DNA of 64,000 nucleotides from Gammaproteobacteria bacterium UBA7310 (GTDB lineage Bacteria > Pseudomonadota > Gammaproteobacteria > Pseudomonadales > Ketobacteraceae). The notes beneath the pieces were generated by a model. It was given only the letters and a program-made list of their open reading frames with translations. It had not been told where the DNA came from and made no database searches. The stretch is taken from assembly GCA_002471665.1 (NCBI GenBank), contig DKQK01000029.1, positions 65,022 through 129,021 of the forward strand. Reading direction: 5' to 3'. Below, piece after piece: positions 36,577-45,334 of this stretch (its first letter is position 1; every line of letters begins with the position of its first letter). Made by a program: the position numbers and the translations under genes.

Positions 36577-36589
36577 GTAGTTGTATCCT

Positions 36590-37042
36590 ATGCCGTCATT
36601 TTTACTGGCCCTGATCGATGGCCGCATGAATCGAACCCACTATGTCGCGGTGGTGGTGGTGGCGTTGTATCTGCTGCCGTTGCTGTTGAGTGCCCTGTTC
36701 CGGGCGCTGGGAATTCCCCTTTTTTCGCTGGCGGCACTCAGCAGTGGGCCGGTGAGCCTGATGGCGTTCTGGTATCTGCAGATACCTTTATTCGCCTGGG
36801 CCACCCTCCGGCGGGTACAGGATGTGGGCTGGCCCCGCTGGGCCGCTGCCGTGCTCTGGCTTCCCATCGTGAATTTCGTGCTTTGGTTCTGGCCGGGGCA
36901 GGTCACCGCTAACCGCTGGGGTGAGCCGCCCCCGGCATCCGGCCGTTGGGTGAAAGGGTTGGCTTACGGGGCACCGCTGTGGATTATTCTGTCTTATCTG
37001 GTGCTGTTGTTGGTGCTGGTGAAAACCGGTCACCTGGGTTGA
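36590..37042 (+). CDS. DUF805-like inner-membrane protein
   Basis: 150 residues from the ATG at 36590. Three or four membrane helices are evident, with the family-like opening FLLALIDGRMNRTHYVAVVVVALY and a central LRRVQDVGWPRWAAAVLW that resembles the conserved R-R-x-x-D-x-G-W of DUF805 proteins. Function unknown. The next gene begins 43 bases downstream on the same strand. Confidence 0.65.
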   Translation: MPSFLLALIDGRMNRTHYVAVVVVALYLLPLLLSALFRALGIPLFSLAALSSGPVSLMAFWYLQIPLFAWATLRRVQDVGWPRWAAAVLWLPIVNFVLWFWPGQVTANRWGEPPPASGRWVKGLAYGAPLWIILSYLVLLLVLVKTGHLG

Positions 37043-37085
37043 GTGAGCATGCGGATTGAAGATAGTGGATGAATGGGGGTGCTGA

Positions 37086-37841
37086 TTGCTTAAGCTAGCG
37101 GTGTTGTTGTGGTTGGGGTTTGGGCTTTGCGCGGGGCTTGGAGCAGCGGAATATAACATTAACCTCAATCTGACGGATGCCGGCCTGAAAGCTTATCGCT
37201 ATGCGCCGGCCTTCAGTGGCCAAGGGCCCATCGCAATTGCAACCGCCGCCGGCTGGCGCCAGTACTATTATTATGTGCCGGTGGGAGCCGATATCCACTC
37301 GCCGGTTTTGATTCTGCTGCACGGGGCCGGTCGCGATGGCCGCTCCATGATTGACACCTGGAAAGGGGTTGCGGACCAGCATCGGATTCGATTGCTGGCG
37401 CCCAATGGTGAGAGGCATAACTGGTCTATGCAGGCAGCCCGTGAGGGTAACCTGTTACAGCAGATACTGCGGGCTGTGTATCCGGATATGGCGGGTAAAC
37501 CGGTTTATCTGTTCGGCCACTCCAACGGTGCACGAATGGCTCTGCGCCTGGTGGCAGCTTATCCGCAGGCGTTCGCTGCGGTGGCCGTACACGGGGGTAC
37601 GGAGCCCGGGTTGACGTTGCCTGCCCGGGCGCAACGCCTGCCGGCACTAGCACTGTTTCTGGGTGACCGGGATGCTATTTTTTCCGTGGCTTCCGGGCGC
37701 ACGACGGTGGGCCGGTTTGAGGAGGCGGGTTTTGCCGCATCGCTGTATGTGCTGCAGAATCACACTCATTGGTATTACAGCGATGCGCAGCGTATCAATA
37801 AGAGTATCTGGGCGTTTTTGGCACGGCAGCTCCCGCGCTGA
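37086..37841 (+). CDS. secreted alpha/beta-hydrolase (LpqC/PHB-depolymerase-like esterase)
   Basis: 251 residues from TTG 37086. That start supplies a signal peptide (LKLAVLLWLGFGLCAGLGAAEY, cleaved near residue 20) and has GGGGGTG upstream. The hydrolase core shows ILLHGAGRDG (oxyanion loop), the nucleophile Ser in FGHSNGARMA (~141), Asp in LGDRDAIFS (~198) and His in NHTHWYY (~229). Likely a periplasmic or extracellular esterase; the substrate is not evident. It converges on the LysR gene, 18 bases between ends. Confidence 0.78.
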   Translation: MLKLAVLLWLGFGLCAGLGAAEYNINLNLTDAGLKAYRYAPAFSGQGPIAIATAAGWRQYYYYVPVGADIHSPVLILLHGAGRDGRSMIDTWKGVADQHRIRLLAPNGERHNWSMQAAREGNLLQQILRAVYPDMAGKPVYLFGHSNGARMALRLVAAYPQAFAAVAVHGGTEPGLTLPARAQRLPALALFLGDRDAIFSVASGRTTVGRFEEAGFAASLYVLQNHTHWYYSDAQRINKSIWAFLARQLPR

Positions 37842-37859
37842 AATGGTTTGATTGCATGG

Positions 37860-38810
37860 CTATTGCCACGGCACGCCCATCCGTTGCAGTTCCCGTAACA
37901 GGTTGCTTTTGCCTTCGTCCTTCACATGGTTGAGAAAGGCCTCGGTAATCAGCGACAGAGGTTTTTCCCGCTGCCAGACAAAATACCAATGGGTTGCAAT
38001 GGGCAGGCTCTCAACATTGAGCACCGATAACCCCGCCTTGCCACCGAACGCCAGTGTGTGGGCCGAGAGTATGGAGACGCCCAGCCCGGACATGACCGCA
38101 TGCTTGATGGCTTCATTGCTTTCAATGGTCATGTTGGAGTGCAATTCGATCTGTTTTTTTCGCAAAAATTCCTCAATGGCATAGCGTGTACCTGAGCCTG
38201 CTTCCCGCATCAGAAAACGCTCATTGCAGAGGTCGGTGATGGAGATGTGTTTGCGCTGGCTGAGGCTGTGTTTACCGGCGCTGATGGCCACCAGCGGATT
38301 AGGCAACAGCTCAATTTTCTCCAGCTTTGTGTCTTCCGGCGGATGGCTGATGACATAGAAGTCATCGCTGCCTTCCAGGAGCCTTTCCAGGATCTGCCGA
38401 CGATTGCCGACTTTCAGTTGAATATCGACGTCGGGGTAGCGCTTGCAGAACGGCCCCAGCAGATGGGGTATGAAGTACTTTGAGGTGGTGACCACCGCCA
38501 GTTTCAGGGTGCCGGATTTCAGCCCTCTCAGGTCTGCCAGTTGCATGTCCAGTTGGGCGAATTGATCCAGCACCTTGCGGGCGGTAGCCACCGTGGCCAG
38601 CCCGGCATCGGTGAAGATCAGTTTTCTGCCGACCTGGTTGTACAGGGGGGTGCCAATGGCATTGGTGAGCTTTTTTACCTGGGCTGAGACCGTGGGTTGG
38701 GTCAGGTGCAGGGCTTCTGATGCGGCAGTGATGCCATCGTGTTCGTAAACCGCCAGTAGTATCTCCAACTGGCGTAAAGTCCCGATGTGGGCGTGCAGGC
38801 GGCTGTGCAT
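37860..38810 (-). CDS. LysR-family transcriptional regulator (CbbR-like)
   Basis: 316 residues. Winged HTH at about 10-70 (LRQLEILLAVYEHDGITAASEALHLTQPTVSAQVKKLT), then a periplasmic-binding-protein-like effector domain (GTLKLAVVTTSKYFIPHLL; EAGSGTRYAIEEFL). The effector region resembles CbbR/CysB-type sensors, but no cbb genes are nearby. It is divergent from purE across a 202-base AT-rich gap that carries two copies of a putative operator, so autoregulation is likely and purE control possible. Confidence 0.85.
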   Translation of the reverse strand: MHSRLHAHIGTLRQLEILLAVYEHDGITAASEALHLTQPTVSAQVKKLTNAIGTPLYNQVGRKLIFTDAGLATVATARKVLDQFAQLDMQLADLRGLKSGTLKLAVVTTSKYFIPHLLGPFCKRYPDVDIQLKVGNRRQILERLLEGSDDFYVISHPPEDTKLEKIELLPNPLVAISAGKHSLSQRKHISITDLCNERFLMREAGSGTRYAIEEFLRKKQIELHSNMTIESNEAIKHAVMSGLGVSILSAHTLAFGGKAGLSVLNVESLPIATHWYFVWQREKPLSLITEAFLNHVKDEGKSNLLRELQRMGVPWQ

Positions 38811-38820
38811 GAGGCTGATA

Positions 38821-38875
38821 ATACATAGATAATTGTCTATATATTTAATACATAATATCTATTTTTGTCTATTTA
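38821..38875. promoter_or_regulatory. two tandem AT-rich operator-like repeats between lysR and purE
   Basis: Two related copies of about 27 bases begin at 38821 and 38848, each opening ATACATA and containing TGTCTAT (38834-38840 and 38866-38872, 32 bases apart, close to three helical turns). The first includes the interrupted palindrome ATAGATAATTGTCTAT (38825-38840), fitting a LysR site. Confidence 0.5.
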
Positions 38876-39012
38876 AATAATTTGGCAAGATAGCCGCCCG
38901 CGGCGTTTGGCGTTGCTATAGGCCTGCCCAGATGCTATAGCGTCTAATGTTGTGGTGTGGGTGCCGTTGCTTGCGCGTTCGTCACGTGGTTTATGAATTA
39001 ACAGGAGTCAGT

Positions 39013-39495
39013 ATGTCATTACCAATCGTCAGTATCATCATGGGGTCCCGTTCGGACTGGCCAACCCTGACGGAAGCCGCTCAGGTGCTGGATCAGTTGG
39101 GTGTGCCCTACGAAACCAAAGTGGTTTCTGCGCATCGGACCCCGCAGCGCTTGTATGAGTTTGCCGAACAGGCTGACGGGCGTGGCATTAAGGTGATCAT
39201 TGCCGGTGCCGGTGGTGCGGCGCACTTACCGGGTATGACGGCGGCCATGACCTGCCTGCCGGTGATTGCCGTGCCGGTTTCCAGCCGCCAACTTAACGGC
39301 CTGGACAGTTTGCTGTCGATTGTGCAGATGCCCAGAGGGGTGGCGGTGGCCACGCAGGCCATCGGTGCGGCGGGCGCGTTTAATGCCGGTTTGATGGCAG
39401 GCCAGATATTGGCGTTGCAGGATGCCGAGCTGCGCAGCCGGTTGCAGGCGTGGCGTGCTGAGCAGACCCAATCGGTACCGGAGGAGGTGGAGTGA
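39013..39495 (+). CDS. purE: N5-carboxyaminoimidazole ribonucleotide mutase
   Basis: 160 residues from the ATG at 39013, behind AGGAG; the frame is open 22 codons further up but without a good start. Motifs: IIMGSRSDWPTL, VVSAHRTPQRL and IAGAGGAAHLPGM. Class I PurE, working with PurK in purine synthesis. Its stop TGA overlaps the purK ATG (TGATG). Confidence 0.96.
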   Translation: MSLPIVSIIMGSRSDWPTLTEAAQVLDQLGVPYETKVVSAHRTPQRLYEFAEQADGRGIKVIIAGAGGAAHLPGMTAAMTCLPVIAVPVSSRQLNGLDSLLSIVQMPRGVAVATQAIGAAGAFNAGLMAGQILALQDAELRSRLQAWRAEQTQSVPEEVE

Positions 39496-40613
39496 TGCAG
39501 GTTGCCATTCTGGGCTGTGGCCAGTTGGCGCGGATGATGGCCCTGGCTGGAATCCCATTGGGGTTGCGCTTCAGTTTTCTGGCCCAGGCCGAAGAAGACA
39601 CAGCGCCTGTGGAAGGCCTGGGTACGGTGTACAGGCTGACGGGTAACGAAAGCTTTGAGCAGATTCATGAGGGCTTGAACCGGCCTCAGGTGGTGACGGT
39701 TGAACGAGAACAGTTCCCCATTGCCGTATTGAGGGGGCTTGCGGAATATTGTGCGGTGCACCCCAACCCGGATGCCATCTACCGCTGTCAGCACCGTCTG
39801 AGACAGAAACGGTTGCTGCAGGAAGTGAAGGTACCGCATACCCCCTATCGGGTCATTGCATCGCCTGCGGCTTTGACCCAGGCAGCGGAGGATTTTGGAT
39901 GGCCCCTGGTGATCAAGAACACCGAGGATGGTTACGATGGAAAGGCCCAGTGGCGATTGCATAATGAAACCGATGGCGAGCGTTGGCAGCAGGATGTGAA
40001 CCCCTTCGCCGGCGCGGATGATCGCTGGATAGCGGAACCCATGATGGCATTTGATGCCGAGATTTCATTTATCGCCGCCCGCAACCAACAGGGTGACCTG
40101 CTGGTGTATCCGGCCACGGAAAACGAGCATACCAATGGTGTGTTGGTGCAATCCCTGGCGCCGGCGTTGGCTGTACAACCGGTTGTGGTTGACGAAGCGG
40201 CTGCGGCAATAGAGCGGTTGCTGGGCCATCTGAACTACGTTGGTGTGATGGCAATGGAATGTTTTGTGGCGGGTAACCAGTGGTGGGTTAACGAATTGGC
40301 GCCAAGAGTGCACAACAGCGGTCACTGGACCACAGAGGGTGTGACCACCTCCCAGTTTGAGAATCACATGCGTGCGGTGGTGGGCTGGCCATTAGGCAAA
40401 CCCGACATGATGGGGGCGGTGGGAATGCTGAATCTGCTGGGAGTGCCGTTGAATCATGATGTGCTGCTGACGGAAGCGGCTTCTCTCAGTTGGTACAACA
40501 AAGCAGTACGGCCGGGACGCAAAGTGGGCCATATGGTATTGCGCGATGCGACGGCGCAAGGCGCACGGGAAAAACTGACGCAACTGCATGCCAGGATATA
40601 CGGCAACGTCTAG
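39495..40613 (+). CDS. purK: 5-(carboxyamino)imidazole ribonucleotide synthase
   Basis: 372 residues from the ATG overlapping the purE stop, with GAGGAGG upstream. ATP-grasp enzyme: LGCGQLARMMALAG at the N-terminus, PLVIKNTEDGYDGKAQW for ATP binding and NELAPRVHNSGHWTTEG near the C-terminus. It carboxylates AIR with bicarbonate. The stop codon overlaps the rnfH stop on the other strand in the bases CTAG, so the nif/rnf region begins exactly here. Confidence 0.96.
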   Translation: MQVAILGCGQLARMMALAGIPLGLRFSFLAQAEEDTAPVEGLGTVYRLTGNESFEQIHEGLNRPQVVTVEREQFPIAVLRGLAEYCAVHPNPDAIYRCQHRLRQKRLLQEVKVPHTPYRVIASPAALTQAAEDFGWPLVIKNTEDGYDGKAQWRLHNETDGERWQQDVNPFAGADDRWIAEPMMAFDAEISFIAARNQQGDLLVYPATENEHTNGVLVQSLAPALAVQPVVVDEAAAAIERLLGHLNYVGVMAMECFVAGNQWWVNELAPRVHNSGHWTTEGVTTSQFENHMRAVVGWPLGKPDMMGAVGMLNLLGVPLNHDVLLTEAASLSWYNKAVRPGRKVGHMVLRDATAQGAREKLTQLHARIYGNV

Positions 40614-40873
40614 TCGTCATCGTCGTCGTCATCCTCGTCCAGCACCCGTGTAATGGGGCGGTAGATCTCGATGCGGTCACCGTCCTGCAGCGGCTTGTCC
40701 AGTTTGGTGAACTTCCCGTAAATACCTACTTTCATGGTGCCCAGATTGATTTCGGGAAACTGCGTCAGCAAGCCGGATTGTTCAATGGCATCGGCTACGG
40801 TGCTGCTGTCATCCACCTGCAGTTCCAACCAGGATTGGGCCAGGTCACCCACGTATGCAACACTTACCTGCAT
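40610..40873 (-). CDS. rnfH: RnfH, small ubiquitin-fold protein of the Rnf operon
   Basis: 87 residues from the ATG at 40873, which has GGAGGA seven bases upstream. The sequence MQVSVAYVGDLAQSWLELQV ... GDRIEIYRPI is the RnfH/YfjF family; members have a beta-grasp fold and an unclear role. It ends in a run of acidic residues (EDDDDDDD). Last gene of the rnfABCDGEH operon. In Azotobacter rnf1 is expressed with nif and matters for nitrogenase maturation and electron supply. Confidence 0.9.
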   Translation of the reverse strand: MQVSVAYVGDLAQSWLELQVDDSSTVADAIEQSGLLTQFPEINLGTMKVGIYGKFTKLDKPLQDGDRIEIYRPITRVLDEDDDDDDD

Positions 40874-40892
40874 GTCAGCGTCCTCCTGCAGA

Positions 40893-41579
40893 CTAAGGCT
40901 CAATGGCGATCAGGTCGCGGGCGGCGCTGCGTTCCTGCCGCACTTTGGCCCAGCGATCGATAAGCCGTTTGATGGCGATCAGAAAGCCCAGCGCCATAAA
41001 GGCACCCGGCGGCAGAATAGAAAGCAGGATGCCGGAAAAATCGGGAATGATGGTCATCTCCAGCCAGGTAAAGCTCTCCCCCAGCAGCAAGGAAGCATGG
41101 GCAAACAGCGTACCGCTGCCAAGAATCTCACGCATACCGCCGATGGCAACCAGTACCCAGGTAAAGCCGATACCCATGGCCAGCGCGTCGGCCATGGCGG
41201 GCAGCACTGCGTTTTTGGAGGCAAAGCTTTCCGCGCGGCCGAAGATGGCACAGTTGGTGACGATCAATGCGATGAATAAGCCCAGTACTTTATACAGCTC
41301 GTGCAGCCAGGCGTTGATGGCCATGTCCACCAGGGTCACCGCAGAGGCGATCAGTACGATGAAGACCGGGATACGAACCTGTGGGGTAACGATGCCGCGA
41401 ATCAAAGAGATAAGCGTGTTGGTGAGCAGCAGCACGGCCAGTGACGCGATACCCATGCCCAGTCCGTTGGTGGCGCTGGTGGTAACGGCCAGCAGCGGGC
41501 ACAGGCCCAGCATCTGTCCCATGGCAACGTTGTTGTCCCATAATCCATCGCGAAAAATCTGTGAGTAGGATGTGGTCAT
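40893..41579 (-). CDS. rnfE: Rnf complex subunit RnfE
   Basis: 228 residues, about six membrane helices, from an ATG that overlaps the rnfG stop (ATGA). Landmarks: LGLCPLLAVTTSATNGLGMG near the start and IVTNCAIFGRAESFASKN in the middle, both typical of the RnfA/RnfE pair, whose paired Cys bind an iron-sulfur site in the membrane. Part of the ion-coupled ferredoxin:NAD oxidoreductase driving reduced ferredoxin/flavodoxin formation. Confidence 0.95.
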   Translation of the reverse strand: MTTSYSQIFRDGLWDNNVAMGQMLGLCPLLAVTTSATNGLGMGIASLAVLLLTNTLISLIRGIVTPQVRIPVFIVLIASAVTLVDMAINAWLHELYKVLGLFIALIVTNCAIFGRAESFASKNAVLPAMADALAMGIGFTWVLVAIGGMREILGSGTLFAHASLLLGESFTWLEMTIIPDFSGILLSILPPGAFMALGFLIAIKRLIDRWAKVRQERSAARDLIAIEP

Positions 41580-42208
41580 GACGCGGGCTCCTTGTGTTGC
41601 TGTTGCCATTGTTCATAGAGCTGCAAACCGGAATAGACTCCCTTCACCATGGCCCGGGGGGTAATGGTGGCGCCGGTAAACTGGTCGAACTTGCCGTTGT
41701 CTTTCTTCACCGCCCATTGAATGTGGGAAGTGTTGGCCAGCGAGGCGCCATTGAATCCGCTGATCCAATCGTCTTTTTCCAGTTCGATTTTGTCCGCTAA
41801 TCCGGGGGTTTCTTTATGATTGATCACACGGACCCCCAGTATTTCACCGTCACGGTCCACGGCCATAATGAAATTGATCGGCCCACCCCAACCCTGAACC
41901 TGAATCTGCAGGGCCGCACCGGCAAACTCATTGCCGAGCCGGGCAGGCAGTACTTCCACCGGTGCCGAGAACCATTGTGAATCGGTAATGAGTTCAGCGT
42001 CGGTCACCGGATCGTTGTCATAGCGGGATGCGGGCATCACCTGGGCCAGTAAATTGAGCTTGTCCATCAGTTCGTGTTGGGCGATCTGCTCCTGGGTGGC
42101 GCTGTTGCCGCCGATCAGCAGCATGCTCATCAGGTAGCACATGCCACCCAGCAATGCCGCCTGGTAACCCAGGCGGGTTCGATAGGTTGGGTTCAGAATC
42201 GTGGCCAT
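41576..42208 (-). CDS. rnfG: Rnf complex subunit RnfG, FMN-binding
   Basis: 210 residues: one N-terminal membrane helix (about 14-32) and a periplasmic FMN-binding domain. The covalent flavin site is FTGATITPRAMVKGVY near the C-terminus. The ATG has AGGAGGG upstream. It lies nine bases after rnfD and overlaps rnfE. Confidence 0.95.
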   Translation of the reverse strand: MATILNPTYRTRLGYQAALLGGMCYLMSMLLIGGNSATQEQIAQHELMDKLNLLAQVMPASRYDNDPVTDAELITDSQWFSAPVEVLPARLGNEFAGAALQIQVQGWGGPINFIMAVDRDGEILGVRVINHKETPGLADKIELEKDDWISGFNGASLANTSHIQWAVKKDNGKFDQFTGATITPRAMVKGVYSGLQLYEQWQQQHKEPAS

Positions 42209-42216
42209 AATCCCTC

Positions 42217-43332
42217 CTATTGAACTTTACGGGCGCTGATGTTTTTGATGGCGTTGCCGCGTCTGTCCCGGCCATAGGCGCGGGGTTTGACACTGCGATC
42301 TATCAGTGGCGTTAAGGCATTCATGAACAAAACCGCAAAGCCCACTGCTTCGGGGAAGCCGCCCCAGGTGCGAATCAAAAACAGCACCAGGCCACAACCG
42401 GCGCCGAAAATCAGCTTGCCGGTGTTGGTGGACGGCGAGGTGACGTAATCGGTGGCAATGAAAAACGCGCCCAACATGATGCCGCCGGAAGTTAGGTGTG
42501 ACCAGGGATCAAGATAAAGCGAATCATCTATTGAGTGGAAGATTGCGGCCAGCAACAGGGTGCTGAGCAGCATCGAGACCGGTATATGCCAGCTGATGAC
42601 ACGGGCGCGCAGCAACCAGAGTCCACCCAGCAGGATGAGCAGCGCCGAGGTTTCTCCCAGGCTGCCCAGGGTATTGCCCACAAAGGATTGGCCCAGAGAA
42701 TAATCCCGGGATGCCAGTTCAGCCATGGAGGCACCACCGTTGGCGGCCGCCTTGCTGGCCCCCAACAGTGTGGCGCCGGTGAAGCCATCGGGAATCCCCT
42801 GCTCACCGAAAAAAATGGCCAGCGATTGGGACAGCCCGGGTGCAATGTCGCTGCCCAGGGGCATTACCTGAACCCAGGTGGTCATTTGCACCGGAAAGGA
42901 GATCAGCAGCGCAACCCGTGCCAGCATGGCCGGGTTGAAAACGTTTTGCCCTATGCCGCCGTAGAGGTGTTTGCCAATGGCGATGGCAAAGAATGCGCCA
43001 CTTGCGGACAGCCACCAAGGGCACCAGGGCGGCATGCTCATGGCCAACAGCCAGCCGGTGAGCAGGGCGGAGGCATCTTTCAGCCGCCATAGCGATTGAC
43101 CCTGTAACCACAGGCATAATGCTTCAGTGGCGATGGCGGCCAACACAATACAGAGAAAGGTGAGGATGGCGGGTAGGCCAAACAAATAGAGTCCATATAA
43201 GGTGGCCGGTGTCAGCGCCAGGCACACCTGCAGCATGATGCGTTCAACGCTGGAGCGGTCATGGGCATAGGGTGCCGCGCGGTGGCCACCGCCTGCGGGT
43301 GCCGGGGAAGGAAGGTCAGCGTTCGCATTCAT
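42217..43332 (-). CDS. rnfD: Rnf complex subunit RnfD
   Basis: 371 residues, polytopic, with the conserved YGGIGQNVFNPAMLARVALLISFP segment and the flavin-attachment Thr in DGFTGATLLGA. Overlaps the rnfC stop by four bases. Homologous to NqrB; RnfD carries FMN and forms part of the ion path in the membrane. Confidence 0.95.
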   Translation of the reverse strand: MNANADLPSPAPAGGGHRAAPYAHDRSSVERIMLQVCLALTPATLYGLYLFGLPAILTFLCIVLAAIATEALCLWLQGQSLWRLKDASALLTGWLLAMSMPPWCPWWLSASGAFFAIAIGKHLYGGIGQNVFNPAMLARVALLISFPVQMTTWVQVMPLGSDIAPGLSQSLAIFFGEQGIPDGFTGATLLGASKAAANGGASMAELASRDYSLGQSFVGNTLGSLGETSALLILLGGLWLLRARVISWHIPVSMLLSTLLLAAIFHSIDDSLYLDPWSHLTSGGIMLGAFFIATDYVTSPSTNTGKLIFGAGCGLVLFLIRTWGGFPEAVGFAVLFMNALTPLIDRSVKPRAYGRDRRGNAIKNISARKVQ

Positions 43333-44798
43333 GATTCAGACTCCGCCGGGGATTTGGTTTTGCGGGAGGCGCGTTTCTTCGCTTTTTTGGCGGCGGCCTT
43401 GGCGGCCTTTTCCCGTTCCACGCGCTCGTTGCGCTGATCCATCAGGCGTTTGGTGTATTCCTGTTTGCTCTCGTTGTTGCGGCGTTCCCTCAGCTCGCCC
43501 TTGGCGTACTCAAAATATTGCACCAGCGGAATGTGAGAAGGGCACACATAGGCGCAGGAACCGCACAGAATGCAGTCGCGCAGACCGAAATCCTGTGCCT
43601 GATCGAAATCATCGGCCCCGGAATGCTTGGCCATTTCCAGCGGTACCAAGCCCATGGGACAGGCATCCACACAACGTCCGCAGCGAATGCAGGGGGCGGG
43701 CAGGTGCTCGTTCACTTCACGCTGGTTCAACGCCAGAACACCGGTGGTGCCTTTGATGACCGGGCTGTCGATGGATGGGATAATCTGACCCATCATGGGG
43801 CCTCCCATCAGCAGACGTGCCGGATGAGCGGTGAGCCCGCCACAGGCTTGAATCAAATCCCTCACCGGTGTGCCCAACAGTGCTTCCACGTTATGCGGTG
43901 TTTTGACGCAGGCGCCGGTGACGGTGACGATGCGCGAAATCAACGGTCGACCCAGACGTAGTGCCTGGTGAATGGCATACACGGTGCCCACGTTATGCAC
44001 TAATACACCGATGTCGTTACTGCGGCCGCCGGCGGGCACTTCTTTACCGGTAACCGCCTGAATCAATTGCTTGGCGGAACCCATGGGATAGTGGGTAGGA
44101 ACGTTGATGACGTTGATCATGCCGTAGGGAGCTGCCGCTTGTTTCAGGGCAGCGGTGGCGTCAGGCTTGTTGTCTTCGATGGCGATCACCACTTCATAGG
44201 CTTCTATGATGTGTCGAATCATGCGGGCGCCGTCGACGATGGCGGCTGCCTGTTCCTGCATCAAACGATCGTCGCAGGTGAGATAGGGTTCGCACTCGCT
44301 GCCGTTGATGATCAGGGTTTTGATCTCAAAGCGGCGCCCCTGGCGCAGCTTGACGGCGGCGGGGAAGATGGCGCCACCCATTCCCACAATACCAGCCTCT
44401 TCCACCCGGTCGGCCAGCTCATCCGGGCTTAGGTCCAACGGATCATTCAGGGTGGGCAGGTCCTTCCAGCGGTCTTCCCCATCGCTTTCGATGACCATGG
44501 CCACCGCCGGTAAACCCGAAGGATGTGGCGCCACAATGGGCTCAATGGCGGCGATGATCCCGGAGGTGGGTGCGTGCAGATTGGCGGACAGCGAACCACC
44601 GGAACGGGCCACCAGTTGTCCTTTCAATACTTTGTCGCCGACCTGCACCTGGGGGCGGGATTCCACCCCGGCATGCTGCGACAGGGGTAAATACAGTTTC
44701 TTGGGTAGCGGCAGTGCCGTAAGGATTGACCGTTCTGATGTCAGATCCTTTTTGGTTTCAGGATGAACGCCACCGCGAATGGATTTCAGGCCAAACAT
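43329..44798 (-). CDS. rnfC: Rnf complex subunit RnfC
   Basis: 489 residues: an Nqo1-like flavin/NADH domain (IINGSECEPYLTCDDRLM, VHNVGTVYAIHQAL) then two 4Fe-4S motifs (CIRCGRCVDACPMG and CILCGSCAYVCPSHIP, about residues 372-425). A Lys/Ala-rich C-terminal tail (AAKAAAKKAKKRASRKTK) is common in the family. Peripheral subunit where NAD(H) reacts. One base separates it from rnfB. Confidence 0.96.
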   Translation of the reverse strand: MFGLKSIRGGVHPETKKDLTSERSILTALPLPKKLYLPLSQHAGVESRPQVQVGDKVLKGQLVARSGGSLSANLHAPTSGIIAAIEPIVAPHPSGLPAVAMVIESDGEDRWKDLPTLNDPLDLSPDELADRVEEAGIVGMGGAIFPAAVKLRQGRRFEIKTLIINGSECEPYLTCDDRLMQEQAAAIVDGARMIRHIIEAYEVVIAIEDNKPDATAALKQAAAPYGMINVINVPTHYPMGSAKQLIQAVTGKEVPAGGRSNDIGVLVHNVGTVYAIHQALRLGRPLISRIVTVTGACVKTPHNVEALLGTPVRDLIQACGGLTAHPARLLMGGPMMGQIIPSIDSPVIKGTTGVLALNQREVNEHLPAPCIRCGRCVDACPMGLVPLEMAKHSGADDFDQAQDFGLRDCILCGSCAYVCPSHIPLVQYFEYAKGELRERRNNESKQEYTKRLMDQRNERVEREKAAKAAAKKAKKRASRKTKSPAESES

Positions 44799-44799
44799 G

Positions 44800-45324
44800 T
44801 CAGGCTGCCTCGGGTTTGGTCCAGTGCCAGTTGTTCAACGTAACCGGCTCCGGCGCGAGTGTTATACAGTTTTCCGGACAGACATCCTTGCACTTTGAAC
44901 AGCCGGTGCAAGCTTTGCTGATGACCGCGTGAATTTGTTTGGTGGCACCGACAATGGCATCGGTGGGGCAGGCTTTATAACATTTGGTGCAGCCGGTACA
45001 GAGTGAAGCCTCGATGCGGGCCAGTTGCGGAACCGGAGCATCCCCCAGGCTGTTCAGATCCACATTCAACAACTCCGCCAGGGCCTCGGTGAGCGCCCGG
45101 CCACCGGGCGGGCAACAGTTAACAGCCGCAGTGCCTTCAACCATGGCTTCGGCCGCCGCGCTGCAACCGGGGAAGCCGCATTGTCCGCACTGACTGCCGG
45201 GCAGCAGGGATTCCACTTCGTTGACAATGGGGTTTTCCTCAACGGCAAACACTTTGGCGGCCACTCCCAAGAGCCAGCCCAATAATAATCCCAATGCAGT
45301 CAGTACCAGTGTGGCGGTAAACAT
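44800..45324 (-). CDS. rnfB: Rnf complex subunit RnfB
   Basis: 174 residues. An N-terminal membrane anchor (about 2-24) is followed by a 4Fe-4S domain (SQCGQCGFPGCSAAAEAM ... NCCPPGG) and two ferredoxin-type motifs (CTGCTKCYKACPTDAI, CTGCSKCKDVCPENCI). It is the entry or exit point for ferredoxin electrons. Ten bases after rnfA. Confidence 0.96.
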   Translation of the reverse strand: MFTATLVLTALGLLLGWLLGVAAKVFAVEENPIVNEVESLLPGSQCGQCGFPGCSAAAEAMVEGTAAVNCCPPGGRALTEALAELLNVDLNSLGDAPVPQLARIEASLCTGCTKCYKACPTDAIVGATKQIHAVISKACTGCSKCKDVCPENCITLAPEPVTLNNWHWTKPEAA

Positions 45325-45334
45325 GGTGGCCTCC

